Shown here one piece after another: positions 8,362-18,421 of a DNA stretch of 64,000 nt. This DNA comes from Erythrobacter sp. BLCC-B19 (lineage in GTDB: Bacteria > Pseudomonadota > Alphaproteobacteria > Sphingomonadales > Sphingomonadaceae): positions 1,386,001 to 1,450,000 of the forward strand of contig NZ_CP117516.1 of the NCBI RefSeq assembly GCF_028621955.1, in the 5' to 3' direction. The position numbers and the translations under genes are program-made. Within the stretch, counting starts at the first letter, position 1; each line of letters opens with the position of its first letter. Under the pieces are notes generated by a model, which worked only from the letters and a program-made list of their open reading frames with translations, searched no databases and was not told the DNA's origin.

Positions 8362-8972
8362 GGCTTGCGGCTCCGGGTTGAGGGTCTGGTGCTGGCGGAA
8401 CGATCCGCGCCGCGATCGGTGCCCCCTTTGTCGGCGCGTTCGCCGTTGCGGTCGTCCGAACGGCGCTTGGGGCGCTCGTAGGTCTGCTTGGGGTTGGCGG
8501 CCTTGTGCGCGCGGGCGGCGGCTTTGCGCTCCTCGATCCGCTCGCGCATGACGAGGGTGAGCTGCCTCAGCACCGCGTCGATATCGGTGAGGATATCGCT
8601 GGCGGCGATGCGCATCACCTTGATCCCGACGCTTTCGAGGCTCTTGTCGCGGCGCTTGGCGAGGGTGTCGTTCTGCCCCTCCTCGTCGATCGCGAGCGCG
8701 AGGCCGAGGTTGTGGCAGTTGAAATCGACAATCGCCGAGCCGACCACCGCGTGGCGCTTGAAGGTGTAGCGGCCCATGTCGGCGGCGGCGAACTTGGCGG
8801 CGAGCGCCTTGTGCGCCTCGGACGAGTGCCGCCGCAGCTCGCGCGCCTGTTCGTGCAGGGCATCGAGCCGCTTCTCCGAAATCTCCCACCCACGGCCCTT
8901 CTTCTTGAGCGCAGGGGCTTCGGCGGAGGAGGCGGCCTCGGGGTTGAGGGCGAGGGTTTTGCGGGTGGTCAC
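8358..8972 (-). CDS. Divergent DUF559-like protein, probably catalytically impaired
   Basis: A 204-residue protein. Residues 40-145 align by eye with the DUF559 (Vsr-like) nuclease fold of the next gene upstream: a helical LHEQARELRRHSSEAHKAL region, then RYTFKRHAVVGSAIVDFNC matching the KFRRQ-IG-IVDFWC strand. The usual acidic IEVDGDTH centre reads LAIDEEGQND here, so the His and the spacing of the acidic residues are changed. The last 50 residues are a basic, Arg-rich tail. Both ends overlap neighbours by GTGA. It may be a pseudoenzyme or a DNA-binding relative of the adjacent paralogue. Confidence 0.6.
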   Translation of the reverse strand: MTTRKTLALNPEAASSAEAPALKKKGRGWEISEKRLDALHEQARELRRHSSEAHKALAAKFAAADMGRYTFKRHAVVGSAIVDFNCHNLGLALAIDEEGQNDTLAKRRDKSLESVGIKVMRIAASDILTDIDAVLRQLTLVMRERIEERKAAARAHKAANPKQTYERPKRRSDDRNGERADKGGTDRGADRSASTRPSTRSRKP

Positions 8973-9435
8973 TTTAGCCCCTCCCCTTCAGGGGAGGGGT
9001 TGGGGTGGGGGATAACCGCCTCACGCAAAGCCTCGCCGATCACGAACATCACCCCTTCAATATTTCCCATGACATCGGGATTGGTCACATGCAGCACTCG
9101 CACACCAAACTGCTTGAGATAGGCATCGCGCCGCGCATCCTTGTCCGGGTCGGAATGCGTGTCGCCGTCCACCTCGATGGCCAACTGCGCAGAAGGGCAC
9201 CAGAAATCGACGATGCAGCGACCGATCACTTCCTGACGGCGGAACTTGAAGCCCTCGAACCGACTTCCGGACACCTCGCGCCACAGCCGCTTCTCGGGTT
9301 CGGTGGGGTTGCCGCGCATTTCGCGAGCGCGCTGCTTCAACTCCGCCAAGGCGTTTGCGGATAGGCCCCACCCCCGGCCCCTCCCCTGAAGGGGAGGGGA
9401 GTTTGTGCGCTTTGCCGTATCGGTAGGCGTCAGGT

Positions 9436-9439
<4 letters not shown>
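8969..9439 (-). CDS. DUF559 (Vsr/MTES-like) endonuclease-fold protein
   Basis: A 156-residue protein with the canonical DUF559 motifs: [29 protein letters not shown] and AIEVDGDTH, followed by [14 protein letters not shown]. These belong to the restriction-endonuclease-like fold of very-short-patch-repair type enzymes; the true substrate is unknown for nearly all members. Its first and last dozen codons are made from two REP-like palindromes (9366-9399 and 8978-9011) that face each other, giving the tails [11 protein letters not shown] and [11 protein letters not shown]. The GTG at 9439 overlaps the sufB stop. It looks like an acquired unit inside the suf operon. Confidence 0.8.
8978..9011. 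repeat. REP-like palindrome, left copy
   Basis: CCCCTCCCC/GGGGAGGGG with a TTCA loop, followed by a G-rich tail TTGGGGTGGGGG. It forms the 3' end of the DUF559 gene (read leftward) and is the inverted counterpart of the copy at 9366-9399. These units are typical dispersed intergenic repeats of sphingomonads, but here both copies are translated. Confidence 0.7.
9366..9399. repeat. REP-like palindrome, right copy (inverted)
   Basis: The C-rich tail CCCCACCCCCGG precedes CCCCTCCCC/GGGGAGGGG with a TGAA loop. Read on the other strand it matches the left copy nearly base for base. The pair brackets the DUF559 core with about 355 bp between them. It supplies the N-terminal codons of that gene. Confidence 0.7.
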
Positions 9440-10913
<1,474 letters not shown>

Positions 10914-10917
<4 letters not shown>

Positions 10918-11351
10918 GCCGGGTGTTCCTCGGGGGTGGTCGCCGTATGGACGACAGGGCCGCGCAGCTGGGCAAGGGTGATCCCCGCCAGCGCGCCGCG
11001 CAGCGCATTGTTGATGATCGGCCAGTGCGGCTTCATGTTGCACCCGGCCTCGTAATCGCAGGCGGTGTGATCGACGCAGGCGGTGAGCGCGATGCGGCCC
11101 TCGATCGCCTCGACGATGTCCGCCACCGTGATCGCCGCCGCCGGGCGCCCGAGCTGAAGGCCGCCATGCGCGCCGCGCACGCTCCGCAGCAGGCCCGCCG
11201 CGGTCAGCTTCGAGACCAGCTTCTGCACCGTCGGCACCGGCAGCCCGGTCTCGGTCGCAAGCTCCGCCGCGCTCACCCGGCCGTTGCCGCAATGCAAGGC
11301 GGCCTGGCACATCGTGATGACGGCATAATCGGCAAGGTTGGACAGGCGCAT
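10914..11351 (-). CDS. Rrf2-family SUF operon regulator (IscR-like)
   Basis: A 145-residue Rrf2 winged-helix protein. It starts [14 protein letters not shown], as in SUF-type Rrf2 regulators, and has the DNA-reading helix [12 protein letters not shown] and wing [12 protein letters not shown]. The cluster-binding loop holds three cysteines, C-x5-C-x6-C ([16 protein letters not shown]). Such proteins sense Fe-S status and repress suf genes when clusters are sufficient. It is the first gene of the operon. A perfect dyad lies 16 bp upstream of its ATG, so autoregulation is likely. An in-frame TTG six codons earlier is less convincing. Confidence 0.93.
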
Positions 11352-11366
11352 ATTGCGAGCGGTTCT

Positions 11367-11393
11367 CAATTCGGACGGAATCAGTCCGAATTG
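11367..11393. promoter_or_regulatory. Probable operator of the suf operon (perfect 10-bp dyad)
   Basis: The arms CAATTCGGAC and GTCCGAATTG are perfect inverted repeats around a 7-bp spacer. The inner part GAC-N7-GTC with an AT-containing centre resembles type 1 IscR sites (GACT-N5-AGTC). It lies just downstream of the predicted -10 element and covers the expected transcription start, a classic repressor position. The natural ligand would be the Rrf2 protein encoded directly behind it. Confidence 0.7.
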
Positions 11394-11394
11394 G

Positions 11395-11423
11395 CAATTA
11401 GGAGCGTTTCGCTCGCATTACAA
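11395..11423 (-). promoter_or_regulatory. Predicted sigma-70 type promoter of the suf operon
   Basis: On the minus strand TTGTAA (11418-11423) and TAATTG (11395-11400) are separated by exactly 17 bp. These are imperfect but plausible -35 and -10 elements. The operator dyad starts two bases further downstream. No other candidate with correct spacing was seen in this 93-bp gap. Confidence 0.5.
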
Positions 11424-11444
11424 CCGCCAAAGCGCTGGCCGGCG

Positions 11445-12308
11445 TTACTCCGCCGCCGACTTGAGCGGCGCGCCCGCGTCGCCATGCGCAGCGGGATCGA
11501 GCAGGCTGCGCCCGAGCGACTCCTGCCGCAGCTGCGACGGCGTGCGCCCGGTGTAGCGGCGGATGTCGCGGATCAGGTGGGCCTGATCGAAAAAGGTCTC
11601 CATCAGCCGGTCGTGCACTTCCTGGCTGAGGCCCGGCTGCGCCAACACCATGGCTGCCCGCAGCGCCCGGAAGCGCTTGAGCACCTGCGCCGGGGCGACC
11701 CCGAAATAGCGGCGGCAGATGCGCTGCAACTGGCGCGGCGACACGCCGACGCTGGCATGGAGATCGGCGACCTTGGGGTCGAGGCTGCTCGCCAGCCAGT
11801 GCAGGATCGCCTCGGCGACGGCATTGTGCTCGGCGCGCGGCGTGAAGGGTGCGGCGGCGACCACGGCGGCCAGCGGGGCGCACAGTTCCTCTGGGGCGAT
11901 CCGCCCTGCGCGGCAGGCGGCAGCCGCGTTTTCGAGCATGGTAATCTGGTCAGGGGTCAGCACCGCCTCGGCCGGGATCAGCTGATCGTGGACGGCATCG
12001 GCCGGCAGTCCGGCCAGCCGCTGCCATCCGATATGGGTGAGCGAAGCGCCGATCTGCAAGGCCGGGCCTTCGATCACGCACTGGGCTGCGCGCATCTGCG
12101 GCGCGTTGATCGTGATGGTGGACGAGGCCGCAGTCTGACCGTGGGCAAAGGTGAAGCGGGTCTGCCCCCGCACCATGATCACCAGCTGCGCCGAGTAGGC
12201 GGGCACCGGTTCCGCGACCCGTTCTTCGGCGGTTTCGATGACGTAGAATGTGTTGATCAGCCCCGCCACTTCAGCAGGCGGCGCGATCACCCTTGATCGG
12301 AATTGCAA
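11445..12308 (-). CDS. AraC-family transcriptional regulator
   Basis: About 287 residues. The C-terminal 100 residues form the double helix-turn-helix of AraC/XylS regulators (LHASVGVSPRQLQRICRRYFG and FFDQAHLIRDIRRYTGRTPSQL). The N-terminal part is an effector-sensing domain of the DUF6597/HxlR-unrelated type seen in sphingomonad AraC proteins. The start is uncertain. A TTG at 12308 has a GGAGAGGG ribosome-binding site at good distance, while the frame stays open to 12389. It has the same layout as the next gene and they may be an old duplication. Its target is unknown. Confidence 0.8.
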   Translation of the reverse strand: MQFRSRVIAPPAEVAGLINTFYVIETAEERVAEPVPAYSAQLVIMVRGQTRFTFAHGQTAASSTITINAPQMRAAQCVIEGPALQIGASLTHIGWQRLAGLPADAVHDQLIPAEAVLTPDQITMLENAAAACRAGRIAPEELCAPLAAVVAAAPFTPRAEHNAVAEAILHWLASSLDPKVADLHASVGVSPRQLQRICRRYFGVAPAQVLKRFRALRAAMVLAQPGLSQEVHDRLMETFFDQAHLIRDIRRYTGRTPSQLRQESLGRSLLDPAAHGDAGAPLKSAAE

Positions 12309-12426
12309 CCCAACCCTCTCCGCAAGCGGAGACCCCCTGTTCTGGTTCGGCGCGACCCTGTTTGCGACCTTGTTGCGCAACCTCAGCAACTTGTCGAGTC
12401 AGGTCTTTGCCATGGCCCCGCCGCCG

Positions 12427-13347
12427 TCACGGCTCCAGTTCGCGCAGATTGCGCGCGTCGATCATCTCGGCAAGATAGGGCGTCGAGGGATCGCCGAGCC
12501 GCGCCGGGGTGCGGCCGACGAAGTGGGTGATCTCGCGGATCATGTGCGGCTGATCGAAGAAGGCCTCGGAGATTTCCGCCTCGTCCTCAAGCGAAAGTGC
12601 GGGGGCCGAAAGCAGGGCCGCGGCGCGCAGGGCGCGATATTTGCGGGCGAGCGCGCGCGGGGGGAGGCCGAAGTAACGCTCTACCAGCCGCTGCACCTGC
12701 CGCGCCGAATAGCCCGCGACGCCTGCCAGCTCGCCCACTTCGGGGTTGAACGATGCCCCGAGCCAGCGCGCGGTGGCCGCCATCAGTTCGAGATGGCGCG
12801 GGTTGATCGGCTTGACGTTGCGACCGATGAAGTCGCCCAGCGCCAAGGCACATTCGCGGCCGGACATGGTGTTCTGCCGGTAGGCGGCGATGAGGCGCGC
12901 GCCCAGTTCCTCGATCTCCGGCCCGAGCACCTGCGCGGCGGGCAGCAGCCGGTCGCGGTGCTGCCCGGCGTGGAGGCCCGTCAGTGCCGCCCAGCCCACC
13001 GGACTGAGAGCAGCGCCAAAGGCATGGAACGGCCCCGCCACCACAATCGGGGTTGCGCGCGAGAGCGGGGTCAGCAGGCCAATCGGATGGTTCGGATCAC
13101 GATGCCCCTGGGCAAAGTGCATCTCGCCCGTGCCGTAGGGAAACAGGCACAGATTGCCGATCGCGGCTGGCTGGATGTCGCGGATCTGGAGCTCGTCGCA
13201 GCGGAAATGGTAGAGCGTGGTGACGAAGGGCGCGATGGCCTCGGGCGGGGCGATGTAGTCGACAGCAATCAGCCGTGCCGCTGTCAGCGCAGCGTCATCG
13301 CCCGGCGGGTCGCGGGTCAGATCGGAGGAGGTCGATGGGGCATCCAT
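12427..13347 (-). CDS. AraC-family transcriptional regulator (paralogue)
   Basis: A 306-residue regulator with an N-terminal sensing domain (IAPFVTTLYHFRCDE and the FPYGTGEMHFAQG beta segment) and a C-terminal AraC HTH pair (LAGVAGYSARQVQRLVERYFG, FFDQPHMIREITHFVGRTPARL). It resembles its left neighbour along the whole length: both carry GWxxLxGL in the middle and a similar RYFGxxPxxxxxxxRALRAA stretch. The two are in tandem, separated by a gap of about 118 bp, so each probably has its own promoter. Confidence 0.82.
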   Translation of the reverse strand: MDAPSTSSDLTRDPPGDDAALTAARLIAVDYIAPPEAIAPFVTTLYHFRCDELQIRDIQPAAIGNLCLFPYGTGEMHFAQGHRDPNHPIGLLTPLSRATPIVVAGPFHAFGAALSPVGWAALTGLHAGQHRDRLLPAAQVLGPEIEELGARLIAAYRQNTMSGRECALALGDFIGRNVKPINPRHLELMAATARWLGASFNPEVGELAGVAGYSARQVQRLVERYFGLPPRALARKYRALRAAALLSAPALSLEDEAEISEAFFDQPHMIREITHFVGRTPARLGDPSTPYLAEMIDARNLRELEP

Positions 13348-13407
13348 GGCAAGGACTTGCCACTATTGCCGGATTTGGCCTGCCAGTCAAAAGTGGCAAA
13401 ACCAACA

Positions 13408-13440
13408 AAAAGGGGCGGCACCCCAGGAGAGGCGCCGCCC
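13408..13440 (-). terminator. Rho-independent terminator (minus strand)
   Basis: On the minus strand GGGCGGCGCC pairs with GGTGCCGCCC (one G-U) around an 8-base loop and is followed directly by TTTTT. No protein gene on the minus strand ends here, so the terminated transcript must start in the 13441-13668 gap. Confidence 0.65.
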
Positions 13441-13610
13441 ATCTGAGTTGAGGAACTCTTTGCATCACTGCTCCGAGCCCTTCGGGTCGCAGGCAGGCAC
13501 ATAGCCTGCGATTCGTTCGCGGGATTGTATGCAAGCGACAAGCAATTCCCCCCGAACCGGGGGTAATGCAGATTAGCCTTCTGTAATCTAAATGAAATAA
13601 TTCTGCACAA
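13408..13610 (-). ncRNA. Candidate small RNA between AraC gene and pyrD
   Basis: The 321-bp gap 13348-13668 has no credible protein gene but ends, on the minus strand, in a strong terminator. Upstream of it lie several stems: CCCCCG/CGGGGG with a GTT loop (near 13550), GAGTT/AACTC, and a CGCAGG/CCTGCG pair. A weak TTGTGC...ATTACA promoter-like pair lies near 13580-13610. The boundaries are guesses and the family is not recognised. It is not SRP RNA, tmRNA or RNase P RNA by their core motifs. Confidence 0.3.
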
Positions 13611-13668
13611 GGCTTGTTTTGGGTGATCCACTCGACATCGCGGGTCTGCTGCCATAGGCCGGACGGCG

Positions 13669-14709
13669 ATGCTCTTCCGTCTGATAAAGCCCGCGCTCTT
13701 CGCTCTTGATTCCGAAACCGGACACCGGCTCGCCCTCCGCGCGCTCGCCGCGCTGCCGCTGCGCGCAGCGGCTGGGGCGCATGGCCCGCTGGCAATACAG
13801 GTGGCGGGCCTCGCCTTCCCCAATCCGGTCGGCGTGGCGGCGGGGTTCGACAAGGATGCCGAGGTGCCCGACGCGCTGCTGGGCCTCGGTTTCGGGTTCA
13901 CCGAGGTCGGCTCGATCACCCCGCTGCCGCAGGCGGGCAACCCCAAGCCAAGGCTGTTCCGGCTGGTTGAGGACAGCGCGGTGATTAACCGCATGGGGTT
14001 CAACAATGGGGGCGGCGCGGCGGCTCTGGCGCGTTTGCAAGCGCGCGCCGGGCGGCCCGGCATCGTCGGGGTCAACATTGGCGCGAACAAGGATTCGGCG
14101 GATCGCATCGCCGATTATGCCGTGATGGCGCGGATGATGGCGCCGGTCGCGGACTATCTGTGCGTCAATATCTCCAGTCCCAACACGCCCGGCCTGCGCG
14201 CGCTTCAGGACGAAAGCGCGCTGACCGGCCTGCTCGATGCGGTGATCGCGGCGCGGGATGAAGCGGGCTGCGCGGCGGTGCCGATCTTCCTCAAGGTCGC
14301 GCCCGATCTCGAGCCTGCCGATATCGACGCCATCGCCCGCATCGCATTGGACAAGCAGCTGGGCGCGCTGGTGGTGTCGAACACCACGATCTCGCGGCCC
14401 GCTCTGCGCTCGCATCACGCAGGCGAGACCGGTGGCCTCTCGGGCGCGCCCTTGCGCAAGCTGGCCACCCAGCGCCTGCGCGATTTCCGCAAGGCGACCG
14501 GGGCTGCGATTCCCCTCGTCGGTGTCGGCGGCATCGCCACCGCCGAGCACGCCTGGGAGCGCATCCGCGCAGGCGCTTCGCTGGTGCAGCTCTATTCGGC
14601 GATGGTCTATGAAGGCCCGGGCCTTGGCGGGCAGATCGTGCGCGGGCTGGAGGCGCTGATGCGGCGCGACGGGTTCAGCAGCATTGCCGAAGCGGTGGGA
14701 AGCGAATAG
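13669..14709 (+). CDS. pyrD: Dihydroorotate dehydrogenase (quinone), class 2
   Basis: A 346-residue FMN enzyme that oxidises dihydroorotate to orotate in pyrimidine synthesis and passes electrons to membrane quinone. The N-terminal MLFRLIKPALFALDSETGH helices are the membrane-docking element of class 2 enzymes. The catalytic Ser lies in NISSPNTPGLRAL, and the FMN phosphate region is VGVGGIATAEHAWERI with a following RAGASLVQLYSA. The length is typical. It is followed by the gamma-glutamyltransferase gene after 11 bp, so the two are probably cotranscribed. Confidence 0.96.
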   Translation: MLFRLIKPALFALDSETGHRLALRALAALPLRAAAGAHGPLAIQVAGLAFPNPVGVAAGFDKDAEVPDALLGLGFGFTEVGSITPLPQAGNPKPRLFRLVEDSAVINRMGFNNGGGAAALARLQARAGRPGIVGVNIGANKDSADRIADYAVMARMMAPVADYLCVNISSPNTPGLRALQDESALTGLLDAVIAARDEAGCAAVPIFLKVAPDLEPADIDAIARIALDKQLGALVVSNTTISRPALRSHHAGETGGLSGAPLRKLATQRLRDFRKATGAAIPLVGVGGIATAEHAWERIRAGASLVQLYSAMVYEGPGLGGQIVRGLEALMRRDGFSSIAEAVGSE

Positions 14710-14720
14710 CACCGCTGCCC

Positions 14721-16433
14721 ATGCGCATCTTTCCTGCCCTGTTCGCCCCGCTGGCGCTGGCCCTGTCCGCCTGCGCCGCTACGCCGCCCCCCGCCACCGC
14801 CGCGGCTCCGGTCACCACCGGCGCGGTCAGCAGCGCCGATCCGCGCGCGACCGCGGCGGGCGAGGCGATCCTCGCGCAGGGCGGCTCGGCGGTCGACGCC
14901 GCGATTGCCGTGATGCTGGCACTGACCGTGGTCGAACCGCAGAGCTCCGGCATTGGCGGCGGCGGGTTCATGGTGCGCAGCGATGCCAAGAGCGGTGCGC
15001 TCGTCACTTACGATGGCCGCGAGACCGCGCCTGCCGCCGCCACGCCGACCCGCTTCCTCGACGCCAGCGGCAAGGTGCTCCCGCGCGAACCGCGCGTCTT
15101 CTCGGGCCTCAGCGTCGGGGTGCCAGGCAATATCGCTCTCGCCGCCAAGGCGCACGCAGAACACGGCACGCTACCCTGGGCCAAGCTGTTCGAACCCGCC
15201 ATCGCGCTCGCCGAAGACGGCTTCGTGATGAACAAGCGGCTCTACGAATCGCTGAACGGCAACAAGGGCCGCGCCGATAAGAGCCCGGCCGCCAAGGCGG
15301 TGTTCTTCGGCGCGGACGGCAACCCGCTGCCGGTCGGCACGACGATCCGGGTGCCCGAGCTCGCCGCCACCTTCCGCACGCTCGCCAAGGAAGGCCCGCA
15401 GGCGATGTATGGCAGCACGGCCGCCGCGCAGCTCGCCGCCTATGTCGCGGGCGAGACCCCGCAGGACGGGCGCATGACCCCCGCCGACGTCACCGCCTAC
15501 GCCGCCAAGGAACGCCCCCCGGTCTGCGCGCGCTACCGGGTTTACAAGGTCTGCGGCATGGGCCCGCCCTCCTCCGGCGGGATCGCGGTGGTGCAGATGC
15601 TCGGCCAGCTTGAGCGCTTCGATCTTGCCGCGCTCGGCCCCGACAGTCCGCAGTTCTGGCACCTGTTCATCGAGAGCCAGCGTCTCGCCTATGCCGACCG
15701 CGAGCTCTATTCGGGCGATGCCGATTTCGTCGCCGTGCCGGTCAGCGGGATGGTGGATCGCGGCTATCTTGCCCAGCGCTCGGCGCTGATTTCTCCCGAC
15801 GCGCGGATCGCGAAGCCTGAAGCCGGAGTGCCCCCCGGCGCGCCGCTTGCGCGGGGGGATGGGCCAGAGGAGCCGGAGAACGGCACCACCCACTTTGCCG
15901 TGGTCGATGGGCAGGGCAATGCGGTTAGCTACACCTCGACCATCGAAGGCGCCTTCGGTTCAGGGCTGTTTTTCAAGGGCTTCTATCTCAACAACGAATT
16001 GACCGACTTCACCCTGACGCCCACCGCCGATGGCAAGCCGGTCGCCAACCGGGTCGAGGGTGGCAAGCGCCCGCGCTCGTCGATGGCACCGACCGTCGTC
16101 TATGATGCGCAAGGGCGGATCGTGCTGGTGATCGGGGCGGCCGGCGGCCCGACTATCCCCGTCACCGTGGCGCGCGCGATCATCGGCGTGCTCGACTTCC
16201 GCCTGAGCGCGCAAGAGGCGCTGGCGCTGCCCTTTGCGATGTCGTTCGGCGATAGCCTGTTGATCGAGGAAGGCACGCCGCTGGTGGCGATGCAGGCGGA
16301 GCTTGAGCGGCTCGGCCACAAGGGCATCCGCGCCGGGGCCGCGCCGATCAAGGCCAATGCGCTGGGCCGCCGCGCCGACGGCAGCTGGGAAGCGGCGACC
16401 GAACCGCGCCTTGTCAGCGTGGTCACGCCCTGA
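14721..16433 (+). CDS. ggt: Gamma-glutamyltransferase (Ntn hydrolase), lipoprotein form
   Basis: A 570-residue proenzyme that cleaves glutathione and related gamma-glutamyl compounds in the periplasm. The leader ends in a lipobox (ALALSAC), which suggests membrane anchoring rather than a free enzyme. Autoprocessing is expected before the Thr of ENGTTHFAVVD (about residue 393), which becomes the small-subunit nucleophile. GIGGGGFMV and the late GAAGGPTIPV segments fit the substrate site. A small TAGCGG/CCGCTA hairpin at 16458 follows the gene but lacks a T run. Confidence 0.94.
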   Translation: MRIFPALFAPLALALSACAATPPPATAAAPVTTGAVSSADPRATAAGEAILAQGGSAVDAAIAVMLALTVVEPQSSGIGGGGFMVRSDAKSGALVTYDGRETAPAAATPTRFLDASGKVLPREPRVFSGLSVGVPGNIALAAKAHAEHGTLPWAKLFEPAIALAEDGFVMNKRLYESLNGNKGRADKSPAAKAVFFGADGNPLPVGTTIRVPELAATFRTLAKEGPQAMYGSTAAAQLAAYVAGETPQDGRMTPADVTAYAAKERPPVCARYRVYKVCGMGPPSSGGIAVVQMLGQLERFDLAALGPDSPQFWHLFIESQRLAYADRELYSGDADFVAVPVSGMVDRGYLAQRSALISPDARIAKPEAGVPPGAPLARGDGPEEPENGTTHFAVVDGQGNAVSYTSTIEGAFGSGLFFKGFYLNNELTDFTLTPTADGKPVANRVEGGKRPRSSMAPTVVYDAQGRIVLVIGAAGGPTIPVTVARAIIGVLDFRLSAQEALALPFAMSFGDSLLIEEGTPLVAMQAELERLGHKGIRAGAAPIKANALGRRADGSWEAATEPRLVSVVTP

Positions 16434-16555
16434 GCCGGAGGCGGGGAACGCGCGCTCTAGCGGCTTGCCGCTACGGCTGACACAATCTAATCAGGGCAGC
16501 GCACGCGGGTCGCACCGAGCCTCGCGAACGATAACTTCGAAGGGATCAGGAGCCT

Positions 16556-18421
16556 TTGCCAGTGCATTCCCCCAGCCATGTCCATGCCCCCCGTGCGGTC
16601 GTGAATCCGGCGGATCACCCGATGTTGCAGGACATCGACGGCGCGCAGAACCTGGTCGCGCTGTTTCTGAAGCGCGCGGACGAGAAGGGCGATGCGCCGT
16701 TCCTCGGCCACAAGACCGGCGGGCAGTGGGTGACGCAGACCTGGCGTTCTGCCGCCGAGCACGTGTGCCTCATTGCCGAGGCGTTGCGGGCGATGGGCCT
16801 GAAGGACGGCGACCGCGTGGCGCTGGTTTCGGAAAACCGCCCCGAATGGTGCATCGCCGATCTTGCGATCATGGCGGCAGGCTGCATCACCGTGCCGACC
16901 TACACCACCAACACCCGCCGCGATCATGCGCATATACTCGACAATTCGGGGGCGCGCGCGGTGTTCGTCTCGACCGAGAAGCTGCTGGCCCCGCTGGTGG
17001 GGGCGATTGCCCAGACCGGTCTGGTCGAGCACGTGATCGGGATCGACGACTTGAAGCGCCAGCAATCGGGCAGCTTTGAGTATCACGGCTGGACAAGCCT
17101 CATCACCGGCGATCCCGTCGCGGCGCGCGCTGCGGTCGATGCGCGGGTGGAAGGGATCGAGCGGTCGGATACCGCCTGCCTGATCTACACCAGCGGCACC
17201 GGCGGCGCGCCCCGGGGCGTGATGCAGCACCACGGAATGATCCTGTGCAACGCGGCGGGCGCTGCCGAAGTGCTGCTCAATGATTTCGGGGTGAAGGACG
17301 AACGTTTCCTGTCGTTCCTCCCGCTCTCCCACGCCTATGAACACACCGGCGGGCAATATCTGCCCATCGGGGTCGGCGCTGAGATTTTCTATTCGGAAGG
17401 GCTGGAGAAGCTCGCCAGCAATATCGAGGAAACCCGCCCCACCATCATGGTCGTCGTCCCGCGCCTGTTCGAAGTGCTGCGCACCCGCATCATGAAGCAG
17501 GTCGAAAAGCAAGGCAAAGTCGCCAATTTCATGATGGATACGGCGCTCAAGATCGCCGAGCACACCAAGGAGGGCAAGAAGCGCCTGCGCGACCGGCCGC
17601 TCGATTTCCTCGTCGAAAAGACCCTGCGCCCCAAGATCCGCGCCAAGTTTGGCGGGCGGATGAAGGCGATGGTGTCGGGCGGCGCGCCGCTCAATCCCGA
17701 AGTCGGCAATTTCTTCGACGCGATGGGCCTGACCATGCTGCAAGGCTATGGCCAGACCGAAGCCGGGCCGGTGATCAGCTGCAACCGCCCCGCGGTCGGT
17801 CTGAAGATGGACACGGTCGGCCCGCCGCTGAGGGGCGTCGAGGTCAAGATCGCGGAGGATGGCGAAATCCTCGTGCGCGGCGAGCTGGTGATGCACGGCT
17901 ACTGGCGCAACGAGGCCGAGACGGCGCGCACGCTCAAGGACGGCTGGCTCCACACCGGCGACATCGGGCATATTGACGCCAAGGGCCGGATCAAGATCAC
18001 CGACCGCAAGAAGGACATGATCGTCAACGACAAGGGCGACAATATCGCCCCGCAGAAGGTCGAGGGGATGCTGACGCTCCAGCCCGAAATCGCGCAGGCG
18101 ATGGTGAGCGGCGACAAGCGGCCCTATGTCGTCGGCCTGATCGTGCCCGATGCCGAATGGGCGGTCGAATGGGCGCGCGCCAATGGCGAGAAGTTCGATC
18201 TGAAGGCGCTGCAGGAACTTCCCGCCTTCAAGAACGCAGTGCGCGCGGCGGTGGACCGGACCAATGCCGACCTGTCGGTGATCGAAAAGGTGCGCCAGTT
18301 CGCCTTCGCGGACGAGGCCTTCACCATCGAGAACGAGGAAATGACCCCGAGCATGAAGATCCGCCGCCACAAGATCCGCGAGCGGTATCAGGAACGGATC
18401 GACGGACTGTATCGGGGGTGA
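16556..18421 (+). CDS. Long-chain acyl-CoA synthetase (AMP-forming)
   Basis: A 621-residue adenylate-forming enzyme of the long-chain fatty-acid CoA ligase type. The AMP-binding loop reads YTSGTGGAPRGV (about residue 212), where the usual form is YTSGTTGxPKGV. The adenine-binding GYGQTEAGPVIS and hinge GWLHTGDIGHIDAKGRIKITDRKKD are normal. The C-terminus MKIRRHKIRERYQ contains a likely catalytic Lys region. The TTG at 16556 is used; a GTG at 16562 is about equally good and better spaced from AGGAG. The next gene overlaps it by four bases. Confidence 0.92.
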   Translation: MPVHSPSHVHAPRAVVNPADHPMLQDIDGAQNLVALFLKRADEKGDAPFLGHKTGGQWVTQTWRSAAEHVCLIAEALRAMGLKDGDRVALVSENRPEWCIADLAIMAAGCITVPTYTTNTRRDHAHILDNSGARAVFVSTEKLLAPLVGAIAQTGLVEHVIGIDDLKRQQSGSFEYHGWTSLITGDPVAARAAVDARVEGIERSDTACLIYTSGTGGAPRGVMQHHGMILCNAAGAAEVLLNDFGVKDERFLSFLPLSHAYEHTGGQYLPIGVGAEIFYSEGLEKLASNIEETRPTIMVVVPRLFEVLRTRIMKQVEKQGKVANFMMDTALKIAEHTKEGKKRLRDRPLDFLVEKTLRPKIRAKFGGRMKAMVSGGAPLNPEVGNFFDAMGLTMLQGYGQTEAGPVISCNRPAVGLKMDTVGPPLRGVEVKIAEDGEILVRGELVMHGYWRNEAETARTLKDGWLHTGDIGHIDAKGRIKITDRKKDMIVNDKGDNIAPQKVEGMLTLQPEIAQAMVSGDKRPYVVGLIVPDAEWAVEWARANGEKFDLKALQELPAFKNAVRAAVDRTNADLSVIEKVRQFAFADEAFTIENEEMTPSMKIRRHKIRERYQERIDGLYRG

